Both the position numbers and the translations under genes were made by a program. A model generated the notes under the pieces. That model ran no database searches, was not told where the DNA came from, and worked only from the letters and a program-made list of their open reading frames with translations. From NCBI GenBank assembly GCA_012729695.1, contig JAAYCP010000238.1, positions 1 to 56,812 on the forward strand: DNA of 56,812 nucleotides. The letters are read 5' to 3'. Source of the stretch: Actinomycetales bacterium. GTDB lineage: Bacteria; Actinomycetota; Actinomycetes; Actinomycetales; Dermatophilaceae. Of this stretch, positions 1-8,179 are shown piece by piece. Every line of letters begins with the position of its first letter. Position 1 is the stretch's first letter.

Positions 1-4
1 CCAC

Positions 5-841
5 ATGAGCGAGCCGAGCCGCGCCCCGAGCCTCCGTGAGGTGATCGAGGTCCTCGAGGCCGCATACCCGGTCTCCACCGCCCAGTCCTGGGACCAGGTG
101 GGGCTCGTCACCGGCGACCCGGAGCAGCCGGTGCACCGGATCCATCTCGCGATCGACCCCACCCTCGCAGTCATCGACGAGGCCAGGGACGCGGGCGCGG
201 ACCTGCTCGTCACGCACCACCCGCTCCTCATGCGCGGGGTGAACAGCGTGGCGGTCACCTCGGCGAAGGGCGCCTCGGTGACGAACCTCATCGTCGCCGA
301 CATCGCGCTGTACGTCGCCCACACCAACGCGGACGTCGCCGCCGAGGGAGTATGCGTCGCGCTGGCAGAGGCCTGCGGACTCACCGACCTCGAGCCGCTG
401 GCAGTCGTCGAGGACCAGTTGCTGGGGCGGGTGGGTCGGCTTCCCGCCGAGATCACGCTGGCGGAGTTCGCCCAGGCTCTGGCCGGCGCCCTTCCCAGCG
501 CACCCGTCGGGATCCGGGTCAGCGGCCCGCCCGAGGCGACCGTCGAGCGGGTGGCCGTGCTCGGAGGCTCGGGGGACGACCTCTTCGACGCGCTGCGCGC
601 GAGCGGTGCCGATGTCTACGTGACGGCCGACCTGCGCCACCATCCCGCGCTCGAGGCGAGGGAGGAGGCCCGGGGGAGCGCTCCATACCTTGTCGACGCC
701 GGCCACTGGGCGAGCGAAGCTGTCTGGCTGCCCCGGGTCGCTGCCCTGCTGAGGGAGGAGCTGGGGGATAGGGTCGAGGTCGAGGTGAGCGACATCGTCA
801 CCGACCCCTGGACCTTCGTCGTCGGCGGGCAGCGGGTCTGA
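5..841 (+). CDS. Nif3-like dinuclear metal-centre protein (YbgI/NIF3 family)
   Basis: A 278-residue protein of the Nif3/YbgI family, which forms toroidal hexamers with a two-metal site; its substrate is not firmly established, although some members are annotated as GTP cyclohydrolase I type 2. Family landmarks are visible: SWDQVGL near residue 28, the metal-binding THHPLL (His71, His72), AHTNAD (Asp110) and a C-terminal DAGHWASE (His234, Glu238). The ATG at 5 is the only good start; the upstream region lies outside the window. It is followed by a coiled-coil zinc-ribbon protein and an RNase HI/phosphatase, the same order as Rv2230c-Rv2229c-Rv2228c of Mycobacterium tuberculosis. The family call is secure; the reaction is unknown. 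Confidence 0.93.
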   Translation: MSEPSRAPSLREVIEVLEAAYPVSTAQSWDQVGLVTGDPEQPVHRIHLAIDPTLAVIDEARDAGADLLVTHHPLLMRGVNSVAVTSAKGASVTNLIVADIALYVAHTNADVAAEGVCVALAEACGLTDLEPLAVVEDQLLGRVGRLPAEITLAEFAQALAGALPSAPVGIRVSGPPEATVERVAVLGGSGDDLFDALRASGADVYVTADLRHHPALEAREEARGSAPYLVDAGHWASEAVWLPRVAALLREELGDRVEVEVSDIVTDPWTFVVGGQRV

Positions 842-912
842 CCCGTCGCGCGCCCTCGCCTCGCCGATCGAGCACCACAAAGACAAGAGACCGAGAGAGA
901 GCGCAAGCACCC

Positions 913-1653
913 GTGAAGGCAGCACCCCACCAGCAGCAGCGGCTCCTCGACCTGCAGGCCATCGATACCCGTCTGGACCAGATCCAGCACGCGCGGACCC
1001 ACTTGCCCCAGCTGGCCGAGCTGGCCGACCTGAACCAGAAGGCCGAGGTCCTGCGCGCGGAGCACATCCGGGTCAAGACCGCCCATGACGACGTCCAGCG
1101 CGAGCTGCGCAAGTCCGAGGCCGACGTCCAGCAGGTCCGCGACCGGGCCGCCCGGGACGAGCAGCGGCTCGCCTCCGGCACGGGAACGGCGAAGGACCTG
1201 CAGGCCCTCCAGCGTGAGCTGGAGTCGCTGGCGCGCCGCCAGAACGAGCTGGAGGAGATCGAGCTCGAGGTGATGGAGCGGGCCGAGGCGATCGAGTCCG
1301 ACCTCGCCGAGCTGCAGGCCGGTCTGGACCGCCTCGACGCGCAGATCGCCGAGGTGGAGGCCGCGCGGGACGAGGCGCTGGCCCGACTCGACGAGGAGGC
1401 CGCGAAGCTCCTTGCGCCGCGGGCCTCGGTCGTCACCCAGGTCGGCGAGGAGCTCGTCGCCCTGTACGAGAAGATCCGCGCGAGCAGCGGTGGGCTCGGT
1501 GCCGCCCCCCTCCGCCAGCGCCGGTGCCACGGTTGTCAGCTCGAGCTCAACGCCGTCGATCTCAACCACATCAAGGCGGCTGCCGAGGACGAGGTGATCC
1601 GCTGCGAGGAGTGCCGCCGCATCCTGGTGCGCACCCCCGAGTCCGGACTCTGA
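913..1653 (+). CDS. Coiled-coil protein with C-terminal C4 zinc ribbon (COG1579, Rv2229c-like)
   Basis: A 246-residue protein beginning at GTG, 71 nt after the nif3-like gene. Residues about 10-180 are a long charged coiled coil rich in Glu, Arg, Leu and Ala. The C-terminus carries a four-cysteine zinc ribbon: CHGC at 205-208 and CEEC at 231-234. This is the COG1579 family, a possible nucleic-acid or adaptor protein of unknown cellular role. Its fixed place between a Nif3 protein and an RNase HI fusion in actinobacteria suggests a shared, uncharacterised process. The purine-rich stretch before the GTG (AGAGAGAGCG) may act as a ribosome-binding site. The family is clear; the function is not. 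Confidence 0.88.
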   Translation: MKAAPHQQQRLLDLQAIDTRLDQIQHARTHLPQLAELADLNQKAEVLRAEHIRVKTAHDDVQRELRKSEADVQQVRDRAARDEQRLASGTGTAKDLQALQRELESLARRQNELEEIELEVMERAEAIESDLAELQAGLDRLDAQIAEVEAARDEALARLDEEAAKLLAPRASVVTQVGEELVALYEKIRASSGGLGAAPLRQRRCHGCQLELNAVDLNHIKAAAEDEVIRCEECRRILVRTPESGL

Positions 1654-1660
1654 CCTGCCG

Positions 1661-2902
1661 ATGGGTCGTTCGCTCATCGTCTATGCCGACGGCGGCTCCC
1701 GGGGGAACCCGGGCGTCGCGGGGTACGGCGCCGTCGTGCTCGACGGGCGCTCCGGTGCGCTGCTCGCCGAGCGTGCGGAGCCCTTGGGCATCGCGTCCAA
1801 CAACGTCGCGGAGTACTCCGGAGTGATCGCCGGCCTGCGCGCAGCCGCGGAGATCGACCCCGCGGCCTACATCGTGGCGCGGCTGGACTCCAAGCTCGTC
1901 GTCGAGCAGCTCTCCGGGCGCTGGAAGATCAAGCACCCGGACATGCGCCGGTTGGCGCTCGTGGCCCGCGACGTGGCCCAGGAGATCTCGGCCGCTGGTG
2001 GGTCGGTGACCTACGAGTGGGTGCCGCGCGAGGAGAACACCCTCGCCGACCGACTATCCAACGTCGCCATGGACGGGGAGACCATCACCGTCGACCACTG
2101 GCGGGCCAACGCAGAGGCCGACGCCGTACCAGAACGTGACAATAGGAACGTTCTGGTACACCCGCCTGAGGGCTCTGATCCCCGGGAGTCACGGGATGGT
2201 CCAGGGGGTGAGGACGCCGAGGCAACCCCTGAGGTGCAGGAGGTCACCGTCGCCCAGGCGATGGGCACGGGAGTCGGGACGCGACCGGGTCGCGGCGCGG
2301 TCACCCGGCTGGTCCTCGTCCGGCACGGGGTGACGGCCTTCACCGAGGCGGGGCGCCTCGATGGCCGGGGTGGGTACGACCCGCCGCTGTCGGAGCGCGG
2401 TCGGGCCCAGGCGGAGCAGGCCGCCCGCTCGGTCGCCGGACTCCTCAATGGGGCGCCGGCCCGGCTCATCACCTCCTCCCTGGCCCGGGCGGTCCAGACC
2501 GGCGCCGTCATCGCCGAGGCGCTCGGCGTCGAGCCCGAGGTCGACGCCGACTTCGACGAGCAGAACTTCGGTGACTGGGACGGCGCGGCCATCTCAGACC
2601 TCATCGAGACCGCGCCGGACGATCTGCTCCGGTTCCGGCACGACCCGGAGTATGCGCGGCCGGGCGGCGAGACCCACCTGCAGATCCAGGAGCGGGTGAG
2701 CGCCGCATACGAACGGGTCATCGCGGCCGGCGGGACCACCGTCGTCGTCTGCCACCGCAAGCCGATCATGTGCGTCATGGCGCACATCCTCGGCCTCACG
2801 CCGGAGGCGTCCTGGCGGCTCGCCGCCGCACCCGGCTCGCTGCACGCGATCGAGGTGTGGCAGGACGGCACGACGTCCATCGCGTTCACGAACCGGACCT
2901 GA
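1661..2902 (+). CDS. Bifunctional RNase HI / histidine phosphatase (Rv2228c-like)
   Basis: A 413-residue two-domain enzyme. Residues 1-140 are RNase HI, which cuts RNA in RNA:DNA hybrids: YADGGSRGNPG carries the first catalytic Asp, EYSG the Glu, RLDSKLV the second Asp and NTLADRLSN the last acidic position. From about residue 205 follows a histidine phosphatase (cobalamin alpha-ribazole phosphatase-like) with LVRHG, SSLARAVQTG and a distal catalytic His in VCHRKPI. The roughly 60-residue linker is Gly/Pro/Glu-rich and holds a striking 12-bp inverted repeat at 2126-2159. It starts 7 nt after the zinc-ribbon gene, so the two are co-transcribed. The fusion is known from mycobacteria. Confidence 0.93.
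   Translation: MGRSLIVYADGGSRGNPGVAGYGAVVLDGRSGALLAERAEPLGIASNNVAEYSGVIAGLRAAAEIDPAAYIVARLDSKLVVEQLSGRWKIKHPDMRRLALVARDVAQEISAAGGSVTYEWVPREENTLADRLSNVAMDGETITVDHWRANAEADAVPERDNRNVLVHPPEGSDPRESRDGPGGEDAEATPEVQEVTVAQAMGTGVGTRPGRGAVTRLVLVRHGVTAFTEAGRLDGRGGYDPPLSERGRAQAEQAARSVAGLLNGAPARLITSSLARAVQTGAVIAEALGVEPEVDADFDEQNFGDWDGAAISDLIETAPDDLLRFRHDPEYARPGGETHLQIQERVSAAYERVIAAGGTTVVVCHRKPIMCVMAHILGLTPEASWRLAAAPGSLHAIEVWQDGTTSIAFTNRT
2126..2159. repeat. Perfect 12-bp inverted repeat inside the RNase HI/phosphatase linker
   Basis: GTACCAGAACGT (2126-2137) and its exact reverse complement ACGTTCTGGTAC (2148-2159) flank a 10-nt loop. The element is clearly more AT-rich than the surrounding coding sequence and is read through in frame between the two enzyme domains. 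It could be an inserted palindromic element, a protein-binding site or an mRNA hairpin; nothing in the sequence decides among these. Confidence 0.8.
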
Positions 2903-2926
2903 CCGACGCGCCTGACCCGCCACTCC

Positions 2927-2932
2927 TACCCT
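2927..2932 (+). promoter_or_regulatory. -10 hexamer for leaderless metZ
   Basis: TACCCT ends 6 nt before the GTG at 2939, the spacing of a leaderless actinobacterial transcript. No Shine-Dalgarno sequence is apparent. Confidence 0.5.
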
Positions 2933-2938
2933 GTTGGG

Positions 2939-4123
2939 GTGGACATAACACAGGGTGATGCCTTCCGTCCCGACACCCTCGCCGTGCGGGCCGGGCTCAT
3001 GCGCAGCGGGTTCGACGAGACCGCCGAGGCGGTCTACCTCACCTCCGGCTTCGTCTACTCCTCGGCCGAGGAGGCCGAGGCGGCGTTCAAGGACGAGATC
3101 GAGAAGTTCATCTACTCGCGCTACGGCAATCCCACGGTCGCGATGTTCGAGGAGCGGATGCGGACGATCGAGGGGGCGGAGGCGGCCTTTGCCACGGCGT
3201 CCGGGATGGCCGCCGTCTTCGTCGCTCTCGCGGCGCTGTGCGGTGCCGGTTCGCGACTCGTCGCCTCTCGTGCCTTGTTCGGGTCCTGCTTCGTCATCGT
3301 GGACGAGATCCTGCCCCGCTGGGGGGTCGAGACCGTCCTCGTCGACGGCCCCGACCTGGCCCAGTGGGAGGCGGCTCTGAACCGCGAGACGACCGCTGTC
3401 TTCTTCGAGACGCCGAGCAACCCGATGCAGGAGCTCGTCGACATCGCCGAGGTGTCCCGGCTGGCGCACGCCGTCGGTGCGAAGGTCGTCGTCGACAACG
3501 TCTTCGGGACGCCGGTGTTCTCCAAGCCGCTCGACCACGGCGCCGACATCGTCGTCTACTCCACGACCAAGCACATCGACGGCGGAGGACGCGTACTCGG
3601 TGGTGTCGTCCTGGGGCTGAAGCACTTCATCGAGGGTCCGGTGAAGAACCTCATGAGGCACACCGGTCCGTCGATGTCACCGTTCAACGCGTGGGTCAAC
3701 CTCAAGGGTCTGGAGACACTCCGCCTGCGGGTGGAGCAGCAGGCGCGGTCGGCGCTCGCGCTGGCCGAGTACCTCGAGTCCCACCCTCGGGTCACCGATG
3801 TCCGCTACCCCTGGCTGCCGTCGCACCCGCAGTATGCGCTGGCCCAGCGACAGATGCTCGGCGGCGGCACGGTGGTCACCTTCACCATCGACGGCGGGAA
3901 GGCCGAGGCCTTCAAGGTGATGAATGCCCTTCGCATCGTTGACATCTCGAACAACCTGGGGGATGCCAAGTCGCTGACGACGCACCCAGCCACCACCACG
4001 CACCGGCGGCTCACCCCGGAGGCGCGGGTAGCCGCGGGGATCACGGACGGCACCGTGCGGATCTCTGTGGGGCTCGAGGACACCGAGGACCTGCTCGCAG
4101 ACTTCGAGCAGGCGCTGCGCTAG
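2939..4123 (+). CDS. metZ: O-succinylhomoserine sulfhydrylase
   Basis: A 394-residue PLP enzyme of the Cys/Met-metabolism family. MetZ makes homocysteine directly from O-succinyl- (or O-acetyl-) homoserine and sulfide in methionine synthesis. Signatures are SRYGNPT near residue 60, the ETPSNPM block near 157, VVDNVF near 184 and the PLP-binding STTKHIDG with Lys211. The HIDG.GRVLGG block favours MetZ over cystathionine gamma-synthase. Length is normal. The GTG start at 2939 is supported by a close TACCCT -10 box. Its stop overlaps the end of the convergent osmC-like gene by 4 nt. Acyl-donor preference cannot be read from the sequence. Confidence 0.92.
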   Translation: MDITQGDAFRPDTLAVRAGLMRSGFDETAEAVYLTSGFVYSSAEEAEAAFKDEIEKFIYSRYGNPTVAMFEERMRTIEGAEAAFATASGMAAVFVALAALCGAGSRLVASRALFGSCFVIVDEILPRWGVETVLVDGPDLAQWEAALNRETTAVFFETPSNPMQELVDIAEVSRLAHAVGAKVVVDNVFGTPVFSKPLDHGADIVVYSTTKHIDGGGRVLGGVVLGLKHFIEGPVKNLMRHTGPSMSPFNAWVNLKGLETLRLRVEQQARSALALAEYLESHPRVTDVRYPWLPSHPQYALAQRQMLGGGTVVTFTIDGGKAEAFKVMNALRIVDISNNLGDAKSLTTHPATTTHRRLTPEARVAAGITDGTVRISVGLEDTEDLLADFEQALR

Positions 4124-4641
4124 GACGTCGGCAGCTCGCCTGTTCCATTGTTCAGGTGTGACCCGGCGACGAGAGTCGTCGGCTCATGGGTGACAGGGAA
4201 GCTCACCGACGCGGCGATGAAGCACGCCTGGCTGGCCTCGTGGTGCAGCCTGGGCATCAGGTCGACCTGAGAGGGGTCGGTGATGGTGACGACCGGCCGC
4301 AGGACGACGCCGGTGAAGCGTCCGCCGATGCCTTCCTGAACCATCGTTCCGGTGGGGGAGTCCTCGTAGGCGACGACGGTGACGCCGTGCATGACGGCGA
4401 CATGGAGGAACGAGAGCAGGTGGCACTCGGAGAGGGCGGCGACGAGGAGCTGCTCAGGATTCCACCGGGTCCGGTCGCCGCGGAAGGTCGGGTCGGAGCT
4501 CAGCTCGAGCGCCGGAGGTCCGCCCTCCGTGTCCGCCCTGGCCACGACATCACGGTCGTAGTCGCGGTACCCGCTCGTGCCGGTGCCGCGGTTCCCCGTC
4601 CAGGTGAGGCTCAGGGCATACGTATGCGTCGTGCCGGCCAT
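4120..4641 (-). CDS. OsmC family peroxiredoxin-like protein
   Basis: A 173-residue OsmC/Ohr-family protein. Such proteins reduce organic hydroperoxides with two cysteines. Here Cys73 lies in SECHLLSF and Cys140 in SQACFIAA, at the spacing expected for the peroxidatic and resolving residues. The N-terminus (TYALSLTWTGN) and the RWNPEQLL block are typical of the OsmC-like subgroup rather than Ohr. It lies 97 nt downstream of yaaA in the same direction, so the two oxidative-stress genes may be co-transcribed. The 3' end overlaps metZ by 4 nt, tail to tail. The beginning of the gene contains GCATACGTATGC, a palindromic doubling of the over-represented hexamer. Confidence 0.9.
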   Translation of the reverse strand: MAGTTHTYALSLTWTGNRGTGTSGYRDYDRDVVARADTEGGPPALELSSDPTFRGDRTRWNPEQLLVAALSECHLLSFLHVAVMHGVTVVAYEDSPTGTMVQEGIGGRFTGVVLRPVVTITDPSQVDLMPRLHHEASQACFIAASVSFPVTHEPTTLVAGSHLNNGTGELPTS

Positions 4642-4738
4642 GCGAGAACTGTGCCATGGGTGCCGGCCGGGCTCGAGTCGTATTGTCGCTGGCGCCTTGT
4701 CGCGCGCGGACCCGCTGGGCTCGCCGCGCAGCGTCTGG

Positions 4739-5497
4739 TCAAGGCGGGGTGACAGCCAGTGTCCAGGCCCTGCCCTGACCGGCCGGGGGAGTGAGTCGCA
4801 CCTCGAAGCGCTCGCCGACCACGTCCGCCAGCGCGGGCACCGTGCGTGGATCAGCGCCCACCTCGACCAGGTGGCGGGTCACCAGACCTCGCGTGTGCTT
4901 GGCCATGTGCGAGGCCCCAGGGACCGCGATCGCGACCCACCGCTCAGCCCGCTCCGGCCCGGGCTTCCAGGCTGCCGCATACGCAGCGCTGCGGCAGTCG
5001 ACGATGCAACCCTTCCCGGCTGCCTGCGGAAGGACCTGATCCAGGTGGGACCGCCAGGCCCGCCCGAGTGATCCGACGCCCGGCAGGTCGACGCCCATCG
5101 ACAGCCGGTAGGGCGCGACCTCGTCGCTGAGCCGCAGCGCCCCATAGAGGGCCGAGACCACGACGATCCACCGCGTCGCCCGACGCTTCGCAGCCGGCTC
5201 GAGCGAGGCGATGTCCAGCGCGTCGTAGAGGACACCGGTGTACACCTCGCGCGCCGGGGTGGCAGGAGCGGCCTCGAGGTCGAGGTTGCGGGCGATCTCG
5301 TCGAGGAGGTTGGGGCTGACTCCGAGCAGCCTTGGCGCGTCGGGCGATTGGCTCACCTGCGCAAGAGCCGCAGCGACCGTGCGGCGCTGCTCGGTGAGCT
5401 CCGGGAAGGACCAGGAGTTGGGGTCTGCGGGCCGTCCCCGACGCCGACCGGTCTTGGACTCCGACGGGGGCAGCAGGATCAGCACGCGCAACACCAT
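4739..5497 (-). CDS. yaaA: YaaA family peroxide-stress protein
   Basis: A 252-residue YaaA/UPF0246 protein. In E. coli, YaaA lowers intracellular iron and oxidative DNA damage under peroxide stress; the fold binds DNA but the activity is not fully defined. Visible family blocks are the N-terminal LLPPSESK (about residues 6-13), VYTGVLYDAL, SALYGALRLSDEVAPYRL and a C-terminal GERFEVRL. I place the start at the ATG at 5497 (GTG at 5494 is an alternative). A longer frame to 5599 would add about 34 atypical residues and overlap the divergent gene at 5554. The downstream OsmC gene fits a peroxide-defence unit. Confidence 0.9.
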   Translation of the reverse strand: MVLRVLILLPPSESKTGRRRGRPADPNSWSFPELTEQRRTVAAALAQVSQSPDAPRLLGVSPNLLDEIARNLDLEAAPATPAREVYTGVLYDALDIASLEPAAKRRATRWIVVVSALYGALRLSDEVAPYRLSMGVDLPGVGSLGRAWRSHLDQVLPQAAGKGCIVDCRSAAYAAAWKPGPERAERWVAIAVPGASHMAKHTRGLVTRHLVEVGADPRTVPALADVVGERFEVRLTPPAGQGRAWTLAVTPP

Positions 5498-5541
5498 AGG
5501 TGGCAGGGCACGTGATCGGATCATGGGGTCGGCGCAGTGGC

Positions 5542-5547
5542 TAGCGT
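5542..5547 (+). promoter_or_regulatory. -10 hexamer for the flavoprotein gene
   Basis: TAGCGT ends 6 nt before the ATG at 5554, consistent with a leaderless transcript. GGGAG just before the ATG could alternatively serve as a weak ribosome-binding site. Confidence 0.5.
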
Positions 5548-5553
5548 GGGAGT

Positions 5554-6051
5554 ATGCCCACCACCCTGCTCGTCGTGCACCACAGTCCCAGCGGGTCACT
5601 CCAACGACTCACCGACGCGGTGATCGCCGGGGCTCGTGATGACGCGATCGAGGGGGTCGACGTGGTCGTCCGGGAGGCACTGAGCCCCGATGCGGAGGAG
5701 CTGCGCCGGGCCGACGCCGTCGTCCTCATCACGCCGGCGAACTTCGGGTACATGAGCGGTGCGCTGAAGCACTACCTCGACACCGTGTTCCTCCAGGTGG
5801 GGGGAGCGCTCGGTGACGACGGCAGCGCGGCCTCCGGGGGCGCGCCCGGCAAGGGGCTGCCGTTCGGGCTGCTCGTCCACGGGCGGTACGACACGACCGG
5901 TGCGGAGCGGTCGGTGCTCTCCATCGTCCAGGCTCTGGGCTGGCGGCAGTCGGCCGACGTCCTCTCCATCCTGGGAGATGTGGAGCAGGAGCACCTCGAC
6001 GCCGCCTACGAGCTCGGGGCAACGCTTGCGGTCCTGACCCTGGAGGACTGA
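5554..6051 (+). CDS. Flavodoxin-like NAD(P)H-dependent oxidoreductase
   Basis: A 165-residue flavodoxin-fold protein. HHSPSGSLQRLTDAV (residues 9-23) is the FMN phosphate-binding loop, and the ITPANFGYMSGALKHYLD block near residue 58 is typical of small FMN-dependent NAD(P)H oxidoreductases of the WrbA/SsuE type. It probably transfers electrons from NAD(P)H to FMN-bound or free acceptors; no specific substrate can be named. It is divergent from yaaA, with only 56 nt between the starts, so the promoters face each other. It may belong to the same stress response, but that is inferred only from position. Confidence 0.85.
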   Translation: MPTTLLVVHHSPSGSLQRLTDAVIAGARDDAIEGVDVVVREALSPDAEELRRADAVVLITPANFGYMSGALKHYLDTVFLQVGGALGDDGSAASGGAPGKGLPFGLLVHGRYDTTGAERSVLSIVQALGWRQSADVLSILGDVEQEHLDAAYELGATLAVLTLED

Positions 6052-6095
6052 TCCGCCGCACGGCCCGGTGGCGCTGCGTCAACGCTGTGCGCCGG

Positions 6096-6101
6096 TAGGT
6101 T
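6096..6101 (+). promoter_or_regulatory. -10 hexamer for the RNB ribonuclease gene
   Basis: TAGGTT ends 7 nt before the ATG at 6109, which suggests a leaderless transcript. Confidence 0.5.
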
Positions 6102-6108
6102 CTCCGGT

Positions 6109-7602
6109 ATGCCCAAGCGTCACATCTCAGCCGGGACACGCGCCGACGAGCCCCTCGATGTCAACGACACTCTCCGGCAGCGGTTCGCCCGGATCCGGGA
6201 GGAGCACGAGGTCCCGGGTGCCTTCCCAGAGGAGGTCGTGACCGAGGCACGGGCGGTCAGCGAGTCGGGAGCGATCGGGCTGCCCACGCGGGATGAGACA
6301 TCGATCCCCTTCATCACCATCGACCCACCCGGGGCGATGGACCTGGACCAGGCGCTGCACATCGAGGAAGAGGCCACGGAGCACGGGGTCGGCTTCCGGG
6401 TGAGGTATGCGATCACCGACCTCCCCGCATACGTCCAGCCGAGCGGAGCGATCGACGCCGAGGCCCGCCTGCGGGGGCAGACCATCTATGCGCCGGACCT
6501 GCGCGTACCGTTGCACCCCCCGGAGCTGAGTGAGGGCGCCGCCAGTCTCCTTCCGGGACAAGCCTGCCCAGCATTCGTGTGGGACATGCGCCTGCGCCCC
6601 AATGGCCAGGTCGCCGACGCCACGGTCTACCGGGCCATGGTCCGCTCGGCGGGGCGCACCGACTACCAGACCGTCCAGGACCAGGTCGACAGCGGCACCG
6701 CCGAGGGGACAGTCGCACTGCTGGCGAAGGTCGGCCCTCTGCGGATCGCCCGCGAGCTCGCCCGCGGGGGAGCGAGCCTCCCGATGCCCGAGCAGGTCGT
6801 CATCAAGGACTACGGCGGGTCCTACACCCTCCAGTTCCGTCCGCCGCTGTCCAGCGAGGACTGGAACGCGCAGATCTCCCTGCTCACCGGCATGGTCGCG
6901 GCGGACATCATGCTCAAGCACAAGGTCGGCATCCTGCGGACGCTGCCCAAGCCGAACAAGGAGTCGCTCGCACGTTTCCGGCGCAGCGCCAAGGCTGCGG
7001 GAGTCCGGTGGCGTCCGAAGCAGAGCTACGGCACGTTCCTCCGGACCCTGGACCGGACCAATCCCAGGCACCTCGCCCTCATCTTCGAGGCGACGACGCT
7101 CTTCCGGGGGTCGGGTTACACGGTGATGCTCGGGGAGGTGCCGGAGCAGACCATCCATGCCGCAGTCGCCAGACCGTATGCGCACGTCACCGCTCCCTTG
7201 CGCCGACTCGTCGACCGGTTCGCGCTGACCCTCTGCGCCGCCCTCGAGGCGGGAGAGGAGGTACCTCAATGGGTGACTGAGGCGCTGCCGACTCTGCCGG
7301 GCATCATGGCCTCGTCGACCCAGCGCTCCAACGGTGTCGAGCGGGACAGCGCCGACGCGGTCGAGGCAGCGGTCCTGCGCGACCGGCTCGGTGAGCTCTT
7401 CGAGGTGGCAGTGGTCGACCGCATGAAGCGCAAGAGCGGCTCGGAACTCATCGTCAAGCTCATCGATCCCGCCGTCATCACCAAGGCAGACGGCAGCGCC
7501 CGACTCGGTGCAATGGTCGCCGCCCAGCTCACTCAGGCCGTCGTGGAGACCAGCACGGTGCGGTTCGCCGTCGCGTCAGGCCAGGAGCTGGTCGCCGGCT
7601 GA
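6109..7602 (+). CDS. RNB-domain (RNase II/R family) exoribonuclease
   Basis: A 497-residue protein built around an RNB catalytic domain (about residues 55-390), the 3'-to-5' hydrolytic exoribonuclease module. The metal-binding cluster sits at Asp72-Asp80 (IDPPGAMDLDQAL), and the RNase II-like blocks TIYAPDLRVPLHPPEL and RPYAHVTAPLRRLVDRF are present. Family members in E. coli have about 640-810 residues with N-terminal cold-shock and C-terminal S1 domains. Here the N-terminus is only about 55 residues, too short for cold-shock domains, and no clear S1 motif is visible in the last 90 residues. A compact RNB protein of this size is known from actinobacteria. It ends just upstream of RNase P RNA. 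Confidence 0.88.
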   Translation: MPKRHISAGTRADEPLDVNDTLRQRFARIREEHEVPGAFPEEVVTEARAVSESGAIGLPTRDETSIPFITIDPPGAMDLDQALHIEEEATEHGVGFRVRYAITDLPAYVQPSGAIDAEARLRGQTIYAPDLRVPLHPPELSEGAASLLPGQACPAFVWDMRLRPNGQVADATVYRAMVRSAGRTDYQTVQDQVDSGTAEGTVALLAKVGPLRIARELARGGASLPMPEQVVIKDYGGSYTLQFRPPLSSEDWNAQISLLTGMVAADIMLKHKVGILRTLPKPNKESLARFRRSAKAAGVRWRPKQSYGTFLRTLDRTNPRHLALIFEATTLFRGSGYTVMLGEVPEQTIHAAVARPYAHVTAPLRRLVDRFALTLCAALEAGEEVPQWVTEALPTLPGIMASSTQRSNGVERDSADAVEAAVLRDRLGELFEVAVVDRMKRKSGSELIVKLIDPAVITKADGSARLGAMVAAQLTQAVVETSTVRFAVASGQELVAG

Positions 7603-7643
7603 CCACGCTGCTCGGAGAGCCCCGGCAGGTACCATGGACGGTG

Positions 7644-8008
7644 GATGAGTCGGCCAGACGGTCGCGTCAGGGTGCGGGTCCTCGGACCCGGATCCTGCCG
7701 AGGAAAGTCCGGGCTCCACAGGGCACGGTGGTGGCTAACGGCCACCCGGGGTGACCCGCGGGACAGTGCCACAGAGAGTAGACAGCCTCAGGTTCGCCTG
7801 GGGTGATGGTGAAAGGGTGGTGTAAGAGACCACCAGCAGTCCTGGTGACAGGACTGGCTAGGTAAACCCCACCGGGAGCAAGCCCGAGCAGTGTGTGTTT
7901 GACGGCGGCCCGCCGGAGCACACGGGTAGGGCGCTGGAGGCGACCAGCAATGGTCGTCCGAGATGGATGACCGTCCACGACAGAACCCGGCTTACCGGCC
8001 GACTCATC
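7644..8008 (+). ncRNA. rnpB: RNase P RNA (bacterial type A)
   Basis: The catalytic RNA of ribonuclease P, which matures tRNA 5' ends. The ends pair as helix P1: GATGAGTCGGCC (7644-7655) with GGCCGACTCATC (7997-8008). The conserved GAGGAAAGTCCGGGCTCCAC core follows shortly after the 5' end, ACAGAGAGTAGAC and GGTAAACCCC lie in the middle, and the 3' P4 strand with GACAGAACCCGGCTTA is near the end. The length of about 365 nt fits type A. No U-rich terminator is evident directly downstream. Confidence 0.95.
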
Positions 8009-8179
8009 CGCCGTCCACTGCCGGTCGACCCCAACCGCCGGACCTCGGCTTCTGGGTCGACTCCACTTCTGGGCGACTCCATGAGAAATGCGTGCCACCA
8101 AGACTGGCACCGCCGTGTGCACCGTGAAGTCTGTTGCGTGACGGATCCTGAGGTGTACGTTCGACGGTGGACCCTCTCA

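Noticed and set aside
5498-5599. Longer YaaA N-terminus
   Set aside because: Family proteins begin right before LLPPSESK; the extra residues are atypical and overlap the divergent flavoprotein promoter and start.
7895-8179. Earlier start for the cyclase/TPR protein
   Set aside because: It would overlap the 3' part of RNase P RNA, and the added residues show no domain.
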